Source of the DNA: Rhizobium etli CFN 42 | GTDB taxonomy: Bacteria > Pseudomonadota > Alphaproteobacteria > Rhizobiales > Rhizobiaceae | Assembly (NCBI RefSeq): GCF_000092045.1 | Contig: NC_007766.1 | Coordinates: 434,001 to 498,000 of the forward strand | DNA length: 64,000 bases | Direction: 5' to 3' | Part shown: positions 1-8,542 of the stretch, one piece after another | How positions within the stretch are numbered: position 1 is the first letter of the stretch | How the letters are laid out: every line of letters begins with the position of its first letter | Made by a program: the position numbers and the translations under genes | The notes under the pieces: model-generated | Databases searched by the model: none | Told to the model about the DNA's origin: nothing | Seen by the model: only the letters and a program-made list of their open reading frames with translations

Positions 1-2480
1 GCCAAAGCCGAGGAGTCGACGATCATGCCGTTCTGGCCGCCGGTTTCGGCGATCAGCGGGATCGGCTTGCCGGTTGCCGACAGGCGCTCGGCGAGCTGCG
101 CCTGGATCATGCGGGCAACTTCGGTCGAGCCGGTAAACATGACGCCGGCCGTTTGTTGCGCCCCAACCATGCCGGCGCCGAGGCGGCCGCTGCCGGGCAC
201 GAATTGGAGGGCTCCGACCGGCACGCCGGCCTCGTGGAGGATCTTGACGCTCTCCGAGGCGATGATCGGCGTGACACCGGCGGGCTTCGCCAGCACGGGA
301 TTGCCGGCGACGAGTGCTGCTGCAACCTGGCCGGTGAAGATCGCCAGCGGGAAATTCCACGGGCTGATGCAGACGATCGGGCCGAGCGGCAGATGCGACG
401 GTCCGAGGGTCTTGCGCGCCTGATCGGCGTAATAGCGCAGGAAGTCGACCGCTTCGCGCACTTCGCCGACAGCGTTGGCCGCGGATTTGCCGGCCTCACG
501 CATGATGATGCCCATCAGCACCTTGATGCGGGCCTGCATGATGTCGGCGGCCCGATCGAGACATGCGGCGCGCTCTGCCGGCGGCACGGCCGCCCATTGC
601 GGCGCATATTCGGCTGCCATCGCAACGACGCGGGCGGCCTCCTCGACCTTCAGCTCGGTCACGGTGCCGACGACGTCGCGGTGATCGGCGGGATTGAGGA
701 CCTCGCGCGTCACGCCGTCGGTGGAGCCGTCGGCGAGAATCGGCAGCGCATGCCAGGGCGTCGCAGCCGTGGATGCGAGCGTCTGCGCCAGATCCGAAAG
801 CGTGGCTTCGCTCGAGAGATCGAGCCCGCTCGAATTGGCGCGGGCGCTGCCGTAAAGCGCCTTGGGCGCGGCAATCTGCACATGCGGGGCGCCGACGACG
901 GGCATGGCCGCGACGGTCTCGGCCGGATCGGCGATCAGCGCCTCGACCGAAACATTCGGATCGGAAATGCGATGCACGAAGGAGGAGTTGGCGCCGTTTT
1001 CGAGCAGGCGGCGGACAAGATAGGCAAGCAGAGTCTCATGCGTCCCGACGGGCGCATAGATGCGGCAGGGCCGGTCGAGCTTCTCCTTGCCGACAACCTC
1101 GTCATAGAGCGGTTCGCCCATGCCGTGCAGGCACTGGAACTCGTATTTGCCGACCCCGAAATCAGGCCCCGCCAGATGATAGATCGTGGCGAGCGTCTGC
1201 GCATTGTGGGTCGCGAATTGCGGGAAGACCGCATCGGCGGCGGCAAGCAGCTTGCGTGCACAGGCGATGTAGGCGACGTCGGTGTAGATCTTGCGGGTAT
1301 AGACGGGATAGTCGTCGAGGCCATCGAGCTGGGCGCGCTTGATCTCCGCATCCCAATAGGCGCCCTTGACGAGACGTACCATCATCCGGCGTCCCGACCG
1401 GCGGGCGAGATCAATGATGTAATCGAGCACGAAGGGGCAGCGCTTGCCATAGGCCTGCACGACAAAGCCGAGCCCGTTCCACCCTGCCAGCTCCGGCGCG
1501 AAGCAGAGCTCCTCCAGCAGATCGAGCGAAAGCTCCAGCCGATCGGCCTCCTCGGCGTCGATGTTGAGGCCGATATCATAACCCTTGGCGAGAACGGCGA
1601 GCGCCTTGACCTTGGGCAGCAATTCTCCCATCACCCGGCCGGCCTGCGATCTGCTGTACCGGGGATGAAGTGCCGAAAGCTTGATCGAAATGCCAGGACC
1701 GTCATAGATGCCGCGTCCGTTCGAGGCCTTGCCGATGGCATGAATCGCCTTTTCATAATCCTTGAAATAACGCTCGGCGTCTGCTGCGGTCGTCGCCGCC
1801 TCGCCCAGCATGTCGTAGGAATAGCGGAACCCTCGGGCTTCCAGCGGACGAGCGCGCTTCAGCGCCTCCTCGATCGTTTCGCCTGTGACGAACTGCTCGC
1901 CCATCATGCGCATCGCCATATCGACGCCGCGGCGGATGACCGGCTCGCCGGCGCGCGCGATCAGCCGCGTAAGCGCCGCCGAAAGGCTGCGATCGTTGAC
2001 CGTCGAGGTTAGCTTGCCGGTGACGACGAGGCCCCAGGTGGCGGCATTGACGAACATGGATTTGCCGCCGCCGATATGTGAGGTCCAGTTGCCCTCGGCA
2101 ATCTTGTCGCGGATCAGCGCGTCGCGGGTATCCGTATCGGGAATACGCAGCAGCGCTTCGGCAAGGCACATGAGCGCCACCCCTTCTTGGCTGGAAAGCG
2201 AATATTCCTGCACCAGCCCTTCGACGCCGGTGCCCTTGTGCTTGGCGCGCAGCGCCTCGATCAGCGTGCGGGCCGTGCTGCGAATGTCATAGCGCTTCGC
2301 CTCGGAAACGCGCGCGGCCGCGACGAGCGGCGGCAGGCATTCGGTTTCCGGGCGGCGATAGGCGGCCGTGATCGCCCGGCGAAGTTCCGATTGCGGTCGG
2401 ACCGGTGGCGCGAATGCGGCGAACGGTGCGCCGCCGGCGGGATCATTGGAGGATGTGGGGTCGATCGCTGCGTTCAACAT
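1..2480 (-). CDS. putA: Bifunctional proline dehydrogenase / L-glutamate gamma-semialdehyde dehydrogenase PutA (3' end outside window)
   Basis: PutA oxidises L-proline to glutamate in two steps, FAD-dependent proline dehydrogenase then NAD-dependent P5C dehydrogenase, usually at the membrane. The first 826 codons are present and the frame runs off the left edge. The proline dehydrogenase barrel is marked by RLVKGAYWDAE near residue 365. The aldehyde dehydrogenase half starts with ISPWNFPLAIF near 707 and reaches the catalytic-Glu segment AETGGQNGM near 810. The catalytic Cys lies outside the window. There is no ribbon-helix-helix domain at the N-terminus, so the protein is the short alphaproteobacterial type that does not regulate itself. 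The ATG at 2480 follows an AGGGA ribosome site. The divergent Lrp-type gene at 2880 is the probable activator. Identification is secure. Confidence 0.97.
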   Translation of the reverse strand, partial: MLNAAIDPTSSNDPAGGAPFAAFAPPVRPQSELRRAITAAYRRPETECLPPLVAAARVSEAKRYDIRSTARTLIEALRAKHKGTGVEGLVQEYSLSSQEGVALMCLAEALLRIPDTDTRDALIRDKIAEGNWTSHIGGGKSMFVNAATWGLVVTGKLTSTVNDRSLSAALTRLIARAGEPVIRRGVDMAMRMMGEQFVTGETIEEALKRARPLEARGFRYSYDMLGEAATTAADAERYFKDYEKAIHAIGKASNGRGIYDGPGISIKLSALHPRYSRSQAGRVMGELLPKVKALAVLAKGYDIGLNIDAEEADRLELSLDLLEELCFAPELAGWNGLGFVVQAYGKRCPFVLDYIIDLARRSGRRMMVRLVKGAYWDAEIKRAQLDGLDDYPVYTRKIYTDVAYIACARKLLAAADAVFPQFATHNAQTLATIYHLAGPDFGVGKYEFQCLHGMGEPLYDEVVGKEKLDRPCRIYAPVGTHETLLAYLVRRLLENGANSSFVHRISDPNVSVEALIADPAETVAAMPVVGAPHVQIAAPKALYGSARANSSGLDLSSEATLSDLAQTLASTAATPWHALPILADGSTDGVTREVLNPADHRDVVGTVTELKVEEAARVVAMAAEYAPQWAAVPPAERAACLDRAADIMQARIKVLMGIIMREAGKSAANAVGEVREAVDFLRYYADQARKTLGPSHLPLGPIVCISPWNFPLAIFTGQVAAALVAGNPVLAKPAGVTPIIASESVKILHEAGVPVGALQFVPGSGRLGAGMVGAQQTAGVMFTGSTEVARMIQAQLAERLSATGKPIPLIAETGGQNGMIVDSSAL

Positions 2481-2508
2481 AGGATTCCCTGATCAGTAAA
2501 TGTTGCGT

Positions 2509-2709
2509 CTAACGGATAGATGGAACACCGGGCTCGTCGTCCCAGAGCGCATCATCCATAAAAGGGGGCCCGGAATATTCCGTGTCGCGAAGCGGGCGCG
2601 CATCCGGCTTGTCGCGCTTGAGGGTAGCCGCCGCGACCGCTCTTATCGCCACCGGCCGGTAGTGAACGAGCAAGTCGGGTTTCCGATCGTCATCTGCTTT
2701 CTCGTGCAT
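2509..2709 (-). CDS. Possible small protein of 66 residues upstream of putA
   Basis: A small reading frame on the putA strand ends 28 bases before the putA start. I do not recognise the family. It has a basic middle part with VHYRPVAIRAVAAATLKR and an acidic end with DDALWDDEPG, and no signal peptide or membrane segment. The ATG at 2709 has a GGGA-type ribosome site a few bases upstream, and an in-frame GTG lies at 2721. Third-position GC is about 60 percent, lower than in neighbouring genes. If real it would be cotranscribed with putA. It could instead be a chance frame in the putA leader. Confidence 0.4.
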   Translation of the reverse strand: MHEKADDDRKPDLLVHYRPVAIRAVAAATLKRDKPDARPLRDTEYSGPPFMDDALWDDEPGVPSIR

Positions 2710-2879
2710 CCGTGATCCCACTTTTGGTGCTGCGCCGCTGCCGATCCCCGCAATGCGCCAGGCTCCCGCCCTCCTCCCATTGCCGACGCATAATCTACCA
2801 CAGCCACAAATCGCGATCCCACTTGATTTTAGCGGTTTCCAAGCTGTATGAACTTATGAAATGATCAAAGATAGTTCAA

Positions 2880-3374
2880 ATGGCCACAGAACCCGACGTC
2901 TTTAGTGAATTAGACCAGTTCGACAGAAAGATCCTTGCGGCGCTGGCCGAGGACGGCAGGCTGTCGATCACCGATCTGGCGGCACGGGTCGGGCTTTCGA
3001 AGACGCCGTGCCAGATCCGCTTCAAGCGGCTGATCAGCGACGGCTATATCGAAGGCTTCAAGGCCGTCCTCAATCCGGCGAAAATGCAGCTCGACCACAT
3101 CGCCTTCGTCGAAGTGAAGCTCTCCGATACCCGTGAGGCGGCGCTGAAAAGCTTCAACGACGCCATTAAGAAGATCAGGGAAGTTGAGGAGTGCCACATG
3201 ATCGCCGGCCGGTTCGACTATCTCCTGAAGATCCGCACCCGCGACATCGGCCGCTACCGCCGCGTGCTGGGCGAGCGCATCTCGACGCTGCCCCATGTTG
3301 CCAACACCTCGACGAATGTGGCGATGGAGACGATCAAGGAAGGCTGGGACAAATTCGGATCGGGCCTTTCATGA
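2880..3374 (+). CDS. putR: Lrp/AsnC-family regulator, probable PutR
   Basis: This 164-residue regulator has an N-terminal winged helix (about residues 10-60, with LDQFDRKILAALAEDGR and the recognition segment TDLAARVGLSKTPCQIRFKRL) followed by an RAM effector domain that ends near TNVAMETIKEG. It is divergent from putA with about 400 bases between the two starts. In Agrobacterium and Rhodobacter the Lrp-type PutR in this position activates putA in response to proline, and the same role is inferred here. The ATG at 2880 has only a weak ribosome site, but the frame begins with a typical Lrp N-terminus. Length and domain order are normal for the family. Confidence 0.9.
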   Translation: MATEPDVFSELDQFDRKILAALAEDGRLSITDLAARVGLSKTPCQIRFKRLISDGYIEGFKAVLNPAKMQLDHIAFVEVKLSDTREAALKSFNDAIKKIREVEECHMIAGRFDYLLKIRTRDIGRYRRVLGERISTLPHVANTSTNVAMETIKEGWDKFGSGLS

Positions 3375-3442
3375 AGGAAGACGGCCGCCGACAGTCCTGC
3401 TAAGCCGATATTCGGCGATTGAAGCTGCGTGCGAGGATCAAG

Positions 3443-5095
3443 ATGGACCAAGCCAATAGCGTCCCCTTATCGGCAGATGAACAGCGCGAGGCGCGTCGGC
3501 TGCAATATCTCTCCTGGGAGCGTGTCGCGGCGGATCTCGATCATCCCGCTCACCTTGCCCGCAAGGCGGAGCTTCGGCGGTCATGCGGCGCCGAATTGGC
3601 CGAGACGTCCTATATCGCGGAAAATGCTGCGATCTTTACCGAGAGCCTGACGATGGGCGAATGGTCCTGGATTGCAGGGCATGCGCTCGTACGAGGTGAC
3701 GTCATCCTCGGCGAGCATTGCTCGATCAATCCCTATGCCTGCGTTTCCGGCAAGGTGACCTGCGGCAATGGGGTCAGGATTGCCTCCCATGCCTCGATCG
3801 TCGGCTTCAATCATGGCTTCGACGATCCCGATCGGCCCATCCATCGTCAGGGCGTCGTCAGCATCGGCATCATCATCGGCGACGATGTCTGGATCGGCGC
3901 CAATTGCGTGATCCTTGATGGCGTTACGATCGGCAACGGCGCCGTGATCGCCGCCGGAGCGGTGGTCACGCAAGACATTCCCTCGCTGGCGATTGCCGGT
4001 GGCGTACCGGCAAAGGTGCTGCGCAATCGCGGCGCGCCGGCCAGGAAATCCGCCGTAAGAGACATCGAAGATCAATTGGCCAGGCTCGGGCAGAAGGCGA
4101 AAGAGCAATGGCCCGATATTCTTGCGCACTGGAAGACATCTGAGGGCTATGAATCGCTGGAAGCGGACGGCGTCAGGCGGCCGTCGATCCGGCACCTCTG
4201 CGATGCCATCGAGATTGCGGCCGGCTTCGGTCATCCGCCGCCCGGGCTCGATCCGGCGCAGACTCTCGAGCGTCTCCAGGGTCTTCAGGATCGGGAGACC
4301 GGCCTCTTTCCGGAGGCGCATTCGCGTGTAGAGGGCCGGGCTCTGAGGGTGGATCCGAAGGCGCTCTATAATGTGCTTTCGGTCGGCTATGCGCTCGAGC
4401 TGCTCGGCTCCGGGCCACAGCAACCGATCCAGGCGGTTCAGATCGATGCCCCGGAGCTGGAGCAATGGCTGAGCGCCCTTCCCTGGTCGAGCCGGGCATG
4501 GCACGCCGGCAGCGTCGTCGATACGATCGGAACCGCTATGTATTTTAATGCCAGGCATTTCGGCATCAGGGGGCCGAGGCAGGCGCTCTTCGAGTGGCTG
4601 AGCCGCAATGCCGACAGCGTCTCCGGCCTCTGGGGCGAGCCGACGGCGCTGGAGGGGTGGCTCCAGCCGGTGAACGGCTTTTACCGCCTGACGCGCGGCA
4701 CCTATGCTCAGTTCGGCATGCCGCTTCCGCACCCGCACGCCGCGCTCGAAGCGGTTCATCTGAATTATCGCAATCACAACGGTTTCGTCGGCGGGCAATA
4801 CAATGCCTGCAACCTGCTCGACACGATCCATCCGCTGCTGCTGATCGCCCGGCAGACCGATTACAGGCGGGCCGATGGCGAGGCGATCGCCCGCAGCCTG
4901 ATCTCGCGGGCGCCGGACCGATGGCGGGATGGCGAAGGTTTCCCGTTCGCTGACGGCGGCGAACCGAGCCTGCAGGGAACGGAAATGTGGCTGTCGGTCG
5001 TGCACCTGGCGGCTGATTTCCTCGGGCTGGCGGATCAATTCGCTTTCGTTCCGAAGGGCGTTCATCGAACGGCGACACCCGGCCTCGGCCTCTGA
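3443..5095 (+). CDS. Hexapeptide-repeat acyltransferase fused to a C-terminal helical domain
   Basis: The N-terminal half (about residues 1-215) is a left-handed beta-helix acyltransferase of the maltose/galactoside O-acetyltransferase type. Hexapeptide repeats such as [18 protein letters not shown] and [15 protein letters not shown] are present, as is a catalytic-type His in GFNHGFDD. The rest (about 230-550) is a different domain with [41 protein letters not shown] and [20 protein letters not shown]. It looks like an all-helical alpha/alpha toroid of the kind seen in cyclases and glycoside-active proteins. The ATG at 3443 has GAGG 7 bases upstream and is preferred to the TTG at 3419. Substrate unknown; acylation of a sugar or polysaccharide is a guess. 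Its stop abuts the stop of the convergent LysR gene. Confidence 0.75.
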   Translation: MDQANSVPLSADEQREARRLQYLSWERVAADLDHPAHLARKAELRRSCGAELAETSYIAENAAIFTESLTMGEWSWIAGHALVRGDVILGEHCSINPYACVSGKVTCGNGVRIASHASIVGFNHGFDDPDRPIHRQGVVSIGIIIGDDVWIGANCVILDGVTIGNGAVIAAGAVVTQDIPSLAIAGGVPAKVLRNRGAPARKSAVRDIEDQLARLGQKAKEQWPDILAHWKTSEGYESLEADGVRRPSIRHLCDAIEIAAGFGHPPPGLDPAQTLERLQGLQDRETGLFPEAHSRVEGRALRVDPKALYNVLSVGYALELLGSGPQQPIQAVQIDAPELEQWLSALPWSSRAWHAGSVVDTIGTAMYFNARHFGIRGPRQALFEWLSRNADSVSGLWGEPTALEGWLQPVNGFYRLTRGTYAQFGMPLPHPHAALEAVHLNYRNHNGFVGGQYNACNLLDTIHPLLLIARQTDYRRADGEAIARSLISRAPDRWRDGEGFPFADGGEPSLQGTEMWLSVVHLAADFLGLADQFAFVPKGVHRTATPGLGL

Positions 5096-5986
5096 TCAGC
5101 CGTGCAGCGAGGCTGTCAGCCAGGCGGCGGCGAGATCGCCCGCATGGCTGCGCTTGGCCTTGATCGGCACGATCACGTTGTAGCGGCCTTCGGCGGCAAG
5201 CTCGATTCCTGAAGCCGACACCAGCGTTCCGTCCTCCAGGAACGTGCCGATCAGCATGCGCCATCCCAAGGCAATCCCCTGTCCCGCGCGCGCCGCCGCG
5301 ATGCTTTCGGTGTAATGGTTGAAGCGAAGCGACGGTTTGACCTCGATATTGCCGCCGGTCAGCGACACCCATTGCCCCCAGCCATACCAGGAACGATCGA
5401 TCACCTCCGTTTCGATGAATTCGTCGGTGGAACTGAGAGGGCCATTTCCCCGGCGCCTGAGGTGGTCGGGAGAGCAGACAGGGCAGACGACGTCGCCGCG
5501 CGAGGCAATGACCGTTCCATCGCTGAAGGGCGGCAGGCCGTATCGGATCGCCACGTCGATCTCCCCGTCATCAAGAGTGATCGGGTTATCCTGGGATATC
5601 ACCCGCACCAGAATGCCGGGATTGGCCCGGCGGAATTCGGCGAGCCGCGGCAGCAGCCAGAAGGAAGAGAAGGCGACGGTTGCGCCGATCGTCACCACAT
5701 CCTGGCTGCGCGACTGGATCGCCTCCACGCTCTCGGCGATATCGGCAAAGCTCTTCGCCAGCGTCGCGCCGAGGCTGACGCAGGCCGCCGTTGGCTTGAT
5801 CGCCCGGTGTTTACGCAGGAAGAGCGGCTGGCCGAGCTCCTCCTCCAAAGCGGCGATCTGCCGGCTGACGGCCGCCTGGGTGACGCCGAGTTCGCTCGCC
5901 GCCGTGGTGAAACTTTTCCTGCGCAGCACCGCTTCCAGCGTCACCAGCGCCGTCAGCGATGGAAGCCGTCTTCGAAATTGCATCAC
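5096..5986 (-). CDS. LysR-family transcriptional regulator (GcvA type)
   Basis: A full-length LysR regulator of 296 residues. The N-terminal winged helix-turn-helix includes SFTTAASELGVTQAAVSRQIAALEE, and the periplasmic-binding-like effector domain follows from about residue 95 (VTIGATVAFSSFWLLPRLAEF). The order and the LFLRKHRAIKPT linker fit the GcvA-type branch, which often controls amino acid or betaine catabolism. It is divergent from gbcA (start 6095) with 108 bases between them. An inverted repeat with an 11-base spacer at 5998-6020 fits a LysR T-N11-A site, so control of gbcAB is likely by inference. It converges tail-to-tail with the acyltransferase fusion gene. The start could be either of the two adjacent ATG codons at 5986 and 5983. 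Confidence 0.88.
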   Translation of the reverse strand: MMQFRRRLPSLTALVTLEAVLRRKSFTTAASELGVTQAAVSRQIAALEEELGQPLFLRKHRAIKPTAACVSLGATLAKSFADIAESVEAIQSRSQDVVTIGATVAFSSFWLLPRLAEFRRANPGILVRVISQDNPITLDDGEIDVAIRYGLPPFSDGTVIASRGDVVCPVCSPDHLRRRGNGPLSSTDEFIETEVIDRSWYGWGQWVSLTGGNIEVKPSLRFNHYTESIAAARAGQGIALGWRMLIGTFLEDGTLVSASGIELAAEGRYNVIVPIKAKRSHAGDLAAAWLTASLHG

Positions 5987-5997
5987 GAGACTCCTAT

Positions 5998-6020
5998 TCG
6001 CATGATAAAAACTTATGCGA
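5998..6020. promoter_or_regulatory. Candidate LysR operator between the LysR gene and gbcA
   Basis: The arms TCGCAT (5998-6003) and ATGCGA (6015-6020) form a perfect 6-base inverted repeat with an 11-base A-rich spacer. This is the T-N11-A geometry of LysR-type sites. It lies 12 bases upstream of the LysR start and about 75 bases upstream of gbcA, so binding could control both genes. No footprint is known; the assignment rests on geometry and position. Confidence 0.45.
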
Positions 6021-6094
6021 GGCTAATTTTTTATGCCGTTGAAAGCCCGGCGCTGCAAGAGCAATCTGGGGAAACTCTCACATAAGAGGTTCTC

Positions 6095-7348
6095 ATGCTA
6101 GACAGGCTTCCTTCTTCCATTTCGGCGCTTCTGGACTCCCGCGCGGAAGGCCATTCGCTGCCGGCCGGCCTCTACATTAGAGAAGACGTGTTCGAAGCGG
6201 ATATCGATGTCTTCTTCCACAAGCACTGGATCTGCGTCGGCCTCGACTGCGATGTTCCGGAGCCCGGCGACGCCACGGTCGTCGACATCGGCAAAACGAG
6301 CCTGATCCTGCTGCGCGACGACGACGGCGAAATCCGCGCGCTGCACAATGTCTGCCGCCACCGCGGCTCCCGTCTTCTCAGCCCGGGCAAGACGATCGTT
6401 TCGAAGCTCGTCTGTCCCTATCACACCTGGACCTATGAGCTGACGGGCGAGCTCAGCTATGCGCCGCACATGGGCAAGGATTTCGACAAGGACTGTCACG
6501 GCCTGAAGCCCGTTACTTTCAAATCGATCGGCGGCCTGATCTATGTCTGCCTGTCCGACAATCCGCCCGAGGACATTGCCGGCCTCGAACAGGCTATGGT
6601 CGAGCGCCTCGCGCCCTACGACATTCGTAACGCCAAGATCGCCCACCAGACCGACGTCATCGAAGACGGCAACTGGAAGCTGACGATGGAGAACAATCGC
6701 GAGTGCTATCACTGCTCCGCCAACCATCCCGAGCTCTGCGTCTCCTTCGTCGACCTTGACTTCGGCTTCGACCCGGAGACGCTGAGCCCTGATGATCGCG
6801 AACAGGCGGAGGAGCATTTCCGGCTGTACGAGGCGCGCACCCAGGCATGGGAATCCGACGGTTTCCCATCCGCCGCGATCGAACAGCTCACCGACTGCGC
6901 CACGAACTTCCGCACGCAACGGCTGATCATCGCAGGCGCCGGCGAATCCCAGACCCACGACGCCACTGCAGCATCCTCCAAGCTCCTCGGGGAAATGACC
7001 CGCAAAGATCTCGGCGACACGCATCTCTGGGGTCACAACAGCTGGAACCATTTCATGGGCGACCACGCGGTCGTCGCGATTGTTATCCCGCTCTCGGCCG
7101 GCAAGACGCTGGTCCGCACCAAGTGGCTGGTCCACAAGGACGCCGTCGAAGGTGTCGATTACGATCTCGACAAGCTAACGGATGTCTGGATCGCGACAAC
7201 CGACCAGGACGCCGACCTCGTCGCCCGTTCTCATGCCGGCGCTCTCGATCCGGCTTATCAGCCAGGCCCCTATTCCCGCTTCTCCGAGACGAACCTCGAC
7301 AAGTTCGCCACCTGGTACATCGACCGGATGCGCGCTCATGGATACTAG
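6095..7348 (+). CDS. gbcA: Rieske non-heme iron oxygenase, glycine betaine demethylase type (GbcA)
   Basis: The oxygenase component of a two-protein system that removes a methyl group from a betaine as formaldehyde; GbcA converts glycine betaine to dimethylglycine. The Rieske cluster ligands are C87-R-H89 and C107-x2-H110 (NVCRHRGS and CPYHTW). The mononuclear iron site is in NRECYHCSANHPEL with H206 and H211. The C-terminal half has HNSWNHFMGDH and AGKTLVRTKWLVHKDAVEG, which match GbcA better than the proline betaine enzyme Stc2, although Stc2 remains possible because putA is nearby. The 417-residue length is normal. An AAGAGG ribosome site precedes the ATG, and the reductase gene overlaps the 3' end by 11 bases. 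Confidence 0.88.
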   Translation: MLDRLPSSISALLDSRAEGHSLPAGLYIREDVFEADIDVFFHKHWICVGLDCDVPEPGDATVVDIGKTSLILLRDDDGEIRALHNVCRHRGSRLLSPGKTIVSKLVCPYHTWTYELTGELSYAPHMGKDFDKDCHGLKPVTFKSIGGLIYVCLSDNPPEDIAGLEQAMVERLAPYDIRNAKIAHQTDVIEDGNWKLTMENNRECYHCSANHPELCVSFVDLDFGFDPETLSPDDREQAEEHFRLYEARTQAWESDGFPSAAIEQLTDCATNFRTQRLIIAGAGESQTHDATAASSKLLGEMTRKDLGDTHLWGHNSWNHFMGDHAVVAIVIPLSAGKTLVRTKWLVHKDAVEGVDYDLDKLTDVWIATTDQDADLVARSHAGALDPAYQPGPYSRFSETNLDKFATWYIDRMRAHGY

Positions 7349-8429
7349 GAACCCGCAAGCGCCGCTCGCAAAGGCAACCCGTCACGACGTCTGGAATCCC
7401 GAGGAAGACGATACACTCGTCTGCCTCGACGTGCAGCAGGAGACCCATGACGTCAAGACCTTCACCTTCGCCTCTCGTGACGGCAAGCGTTTCGCCTTCA
7501 AGGCCGGCCAGTATTTCCTGTTCGACCTCGAGCACAACGGCGAGCCCGAGAGCCGGTGCTACAGCATCTCCTCTTCGCCGCACCGCACGAACGCCTTCTC
7601 GGTGACGGTGAAGCGCGTTCCCGGCGGCAAGATCTCCAACTGGCTTCACGAGACGCTGGTGCCGGGGGCATCGGTCAAGGCGAACGGCCCGCTCGGCCAT
7701 TTCGTCCGGTCCGAGGCGGTAAAGCCGAAGCTTCTGCTGCTCTCCGGCGGCTCCGGCATCACGCCCGTCATGTCCATTCTGCGTGAACTCGCCGACAGCT
7801 GCGCGCCGGCCGACGTCGTCTTCATGCATGCGGCGCGTACCCCGCTCGATCTGATCTTCCGCGACGAACTCGCCTGCATCGCCCGCAGGCTGAAAGGGCT
7901 GCGGCTGCATTTCCTGCCGGAAACGGTTGCGGGCGAGCCCTCCTGGTCCGGCCTTACCGGCCGCATTTCGGCGGATTATTTCAGGCTGGCGGTTCCCGAT
8001 ATCGCAGACCGCACGGTGATGTGCTGCGGCCCCGCCCCCTTCATGGCGGCAGCGCGCGGCATTGCCGCCAAACTCGGCGTTCCCGCCGCGCATTATCTCG
8101 AGGAAAGCTTCGACGCCGCCGTCATCGACGAACCGGAGATCCCCGCGATCCAGGAAGCCGCCGCCAAGGTCTTTCGGGTCACCTTCTCCAAACAGGCCCG
8201 CAGCATCGAGGTAACAGGCGATCAGAGCGTGCTCTCCTGCGCGAAGAAGTCGGGCGTCAGGATTCCGTCCTCCTGCGCCAACGGCGTCTGCGGCACCTGC
8301 AAGTCGAAGCTCACATCAGGCACGGTCGACATGAACCACAATGGCGGCATCCGCCAGCGGGAAATCGACGCCGGCTTCTTCCTGCCTTGCTGCTCGAAGC
8401 CGCTCAGCGATCTCGTCATCGAACGCTGA
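7338..8429 (+). CDS. gbcB: Ferredoxin-NAD(P)H reductase component of the betaine demethylase (GbcB)
   Basis: Reductase partner of the Rieske oxygenase, passing electrons from NAD(P)H through FAD and a plant-type 2Fe-2S cluster. The FAD-binding segment RCYSISSSP is at residues 73-81. The nucleotide-binding glycine loop LLLLSGGSGITP follows near 130. The C-terminal ferredoxin domain carries SCANGVCGTCKSK and a final Cys in FLPCC, giving the usual four ligands. The ATG at 7338 lies inside the 3' end of gbcA (11-base overlap) and begins the recognisable protein; the open frame upstream is antisense noise. Length of 363 residues matches the family. It must work with the oxygenase just upstream. 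Confidence 0.88.
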   Translation: MDTRNPQAPLAKATRHDVWNPEEDDTLVCLDVQQETHDVKTFTFASRDGKRFAFKAGQYFLFDLEHNGEPESRCYSISSSPHRTNAFSVTVKRVPGGKISNWLHETLVPGASVKANGPLGHFVRSEAVKPKLLLLSGGSGITPVMSILRELADSCAPADVVFMHAARTPLDLIFRDELACIARRLKGLRLHFLPETVAGEPSWSGLTGRISADYFRLAVPDIADRTVMCCGPAPFMAAARGIAAKLGVPAAHYLEESFDAAVIDEPEIPAIQEAAAKVFRVTFSKQARSIEVTGDQSVLSCAKKSGVRIPSSCANGVCGTCKSKLTSGTVDMNHNGGIRQREIDAGFFLPCCSKPLSDLVIER

Positions 8430-8542
8430 GCGACACCGCATCAATCACCGGGGGATCACCCGGATGCTACGAGACGAAAATGAGTCCGTCGAGCTGAGCG
8501 GCTCTTTCTGGGAGAGGTCTGAGACGTCGGCGCGAAACCGCT

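Noticed and set aside
153..2012. Long plus-strand frame of 619 codons
   Set aside because: It is antisense to putA; the minus strand encodes clear PutA motifs throughout and the plus frame has no recognisable domain.
3581..5065. Minus-strand frame of 494 codons
   Set aside because: It mirrors the acyltransferase fusion gene, whose hexapeptide repeats are unmistakable on the plus strand; long mirror frames are common in GC-rich DNA.
6095..8429. Assignment of the Rieske pair to proline betaine demethylase Stc2
   Set aside because: Possible because putA is close, but the C-terminal motifs fit GbcA better from memory; kept only as an alternative.
8430..8542. Bidirectional terminator between gbcB and the GlxA-type gene
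   Set aside because: Only a five-pair CCGGG/CCCGG stem is present, too weak to call.
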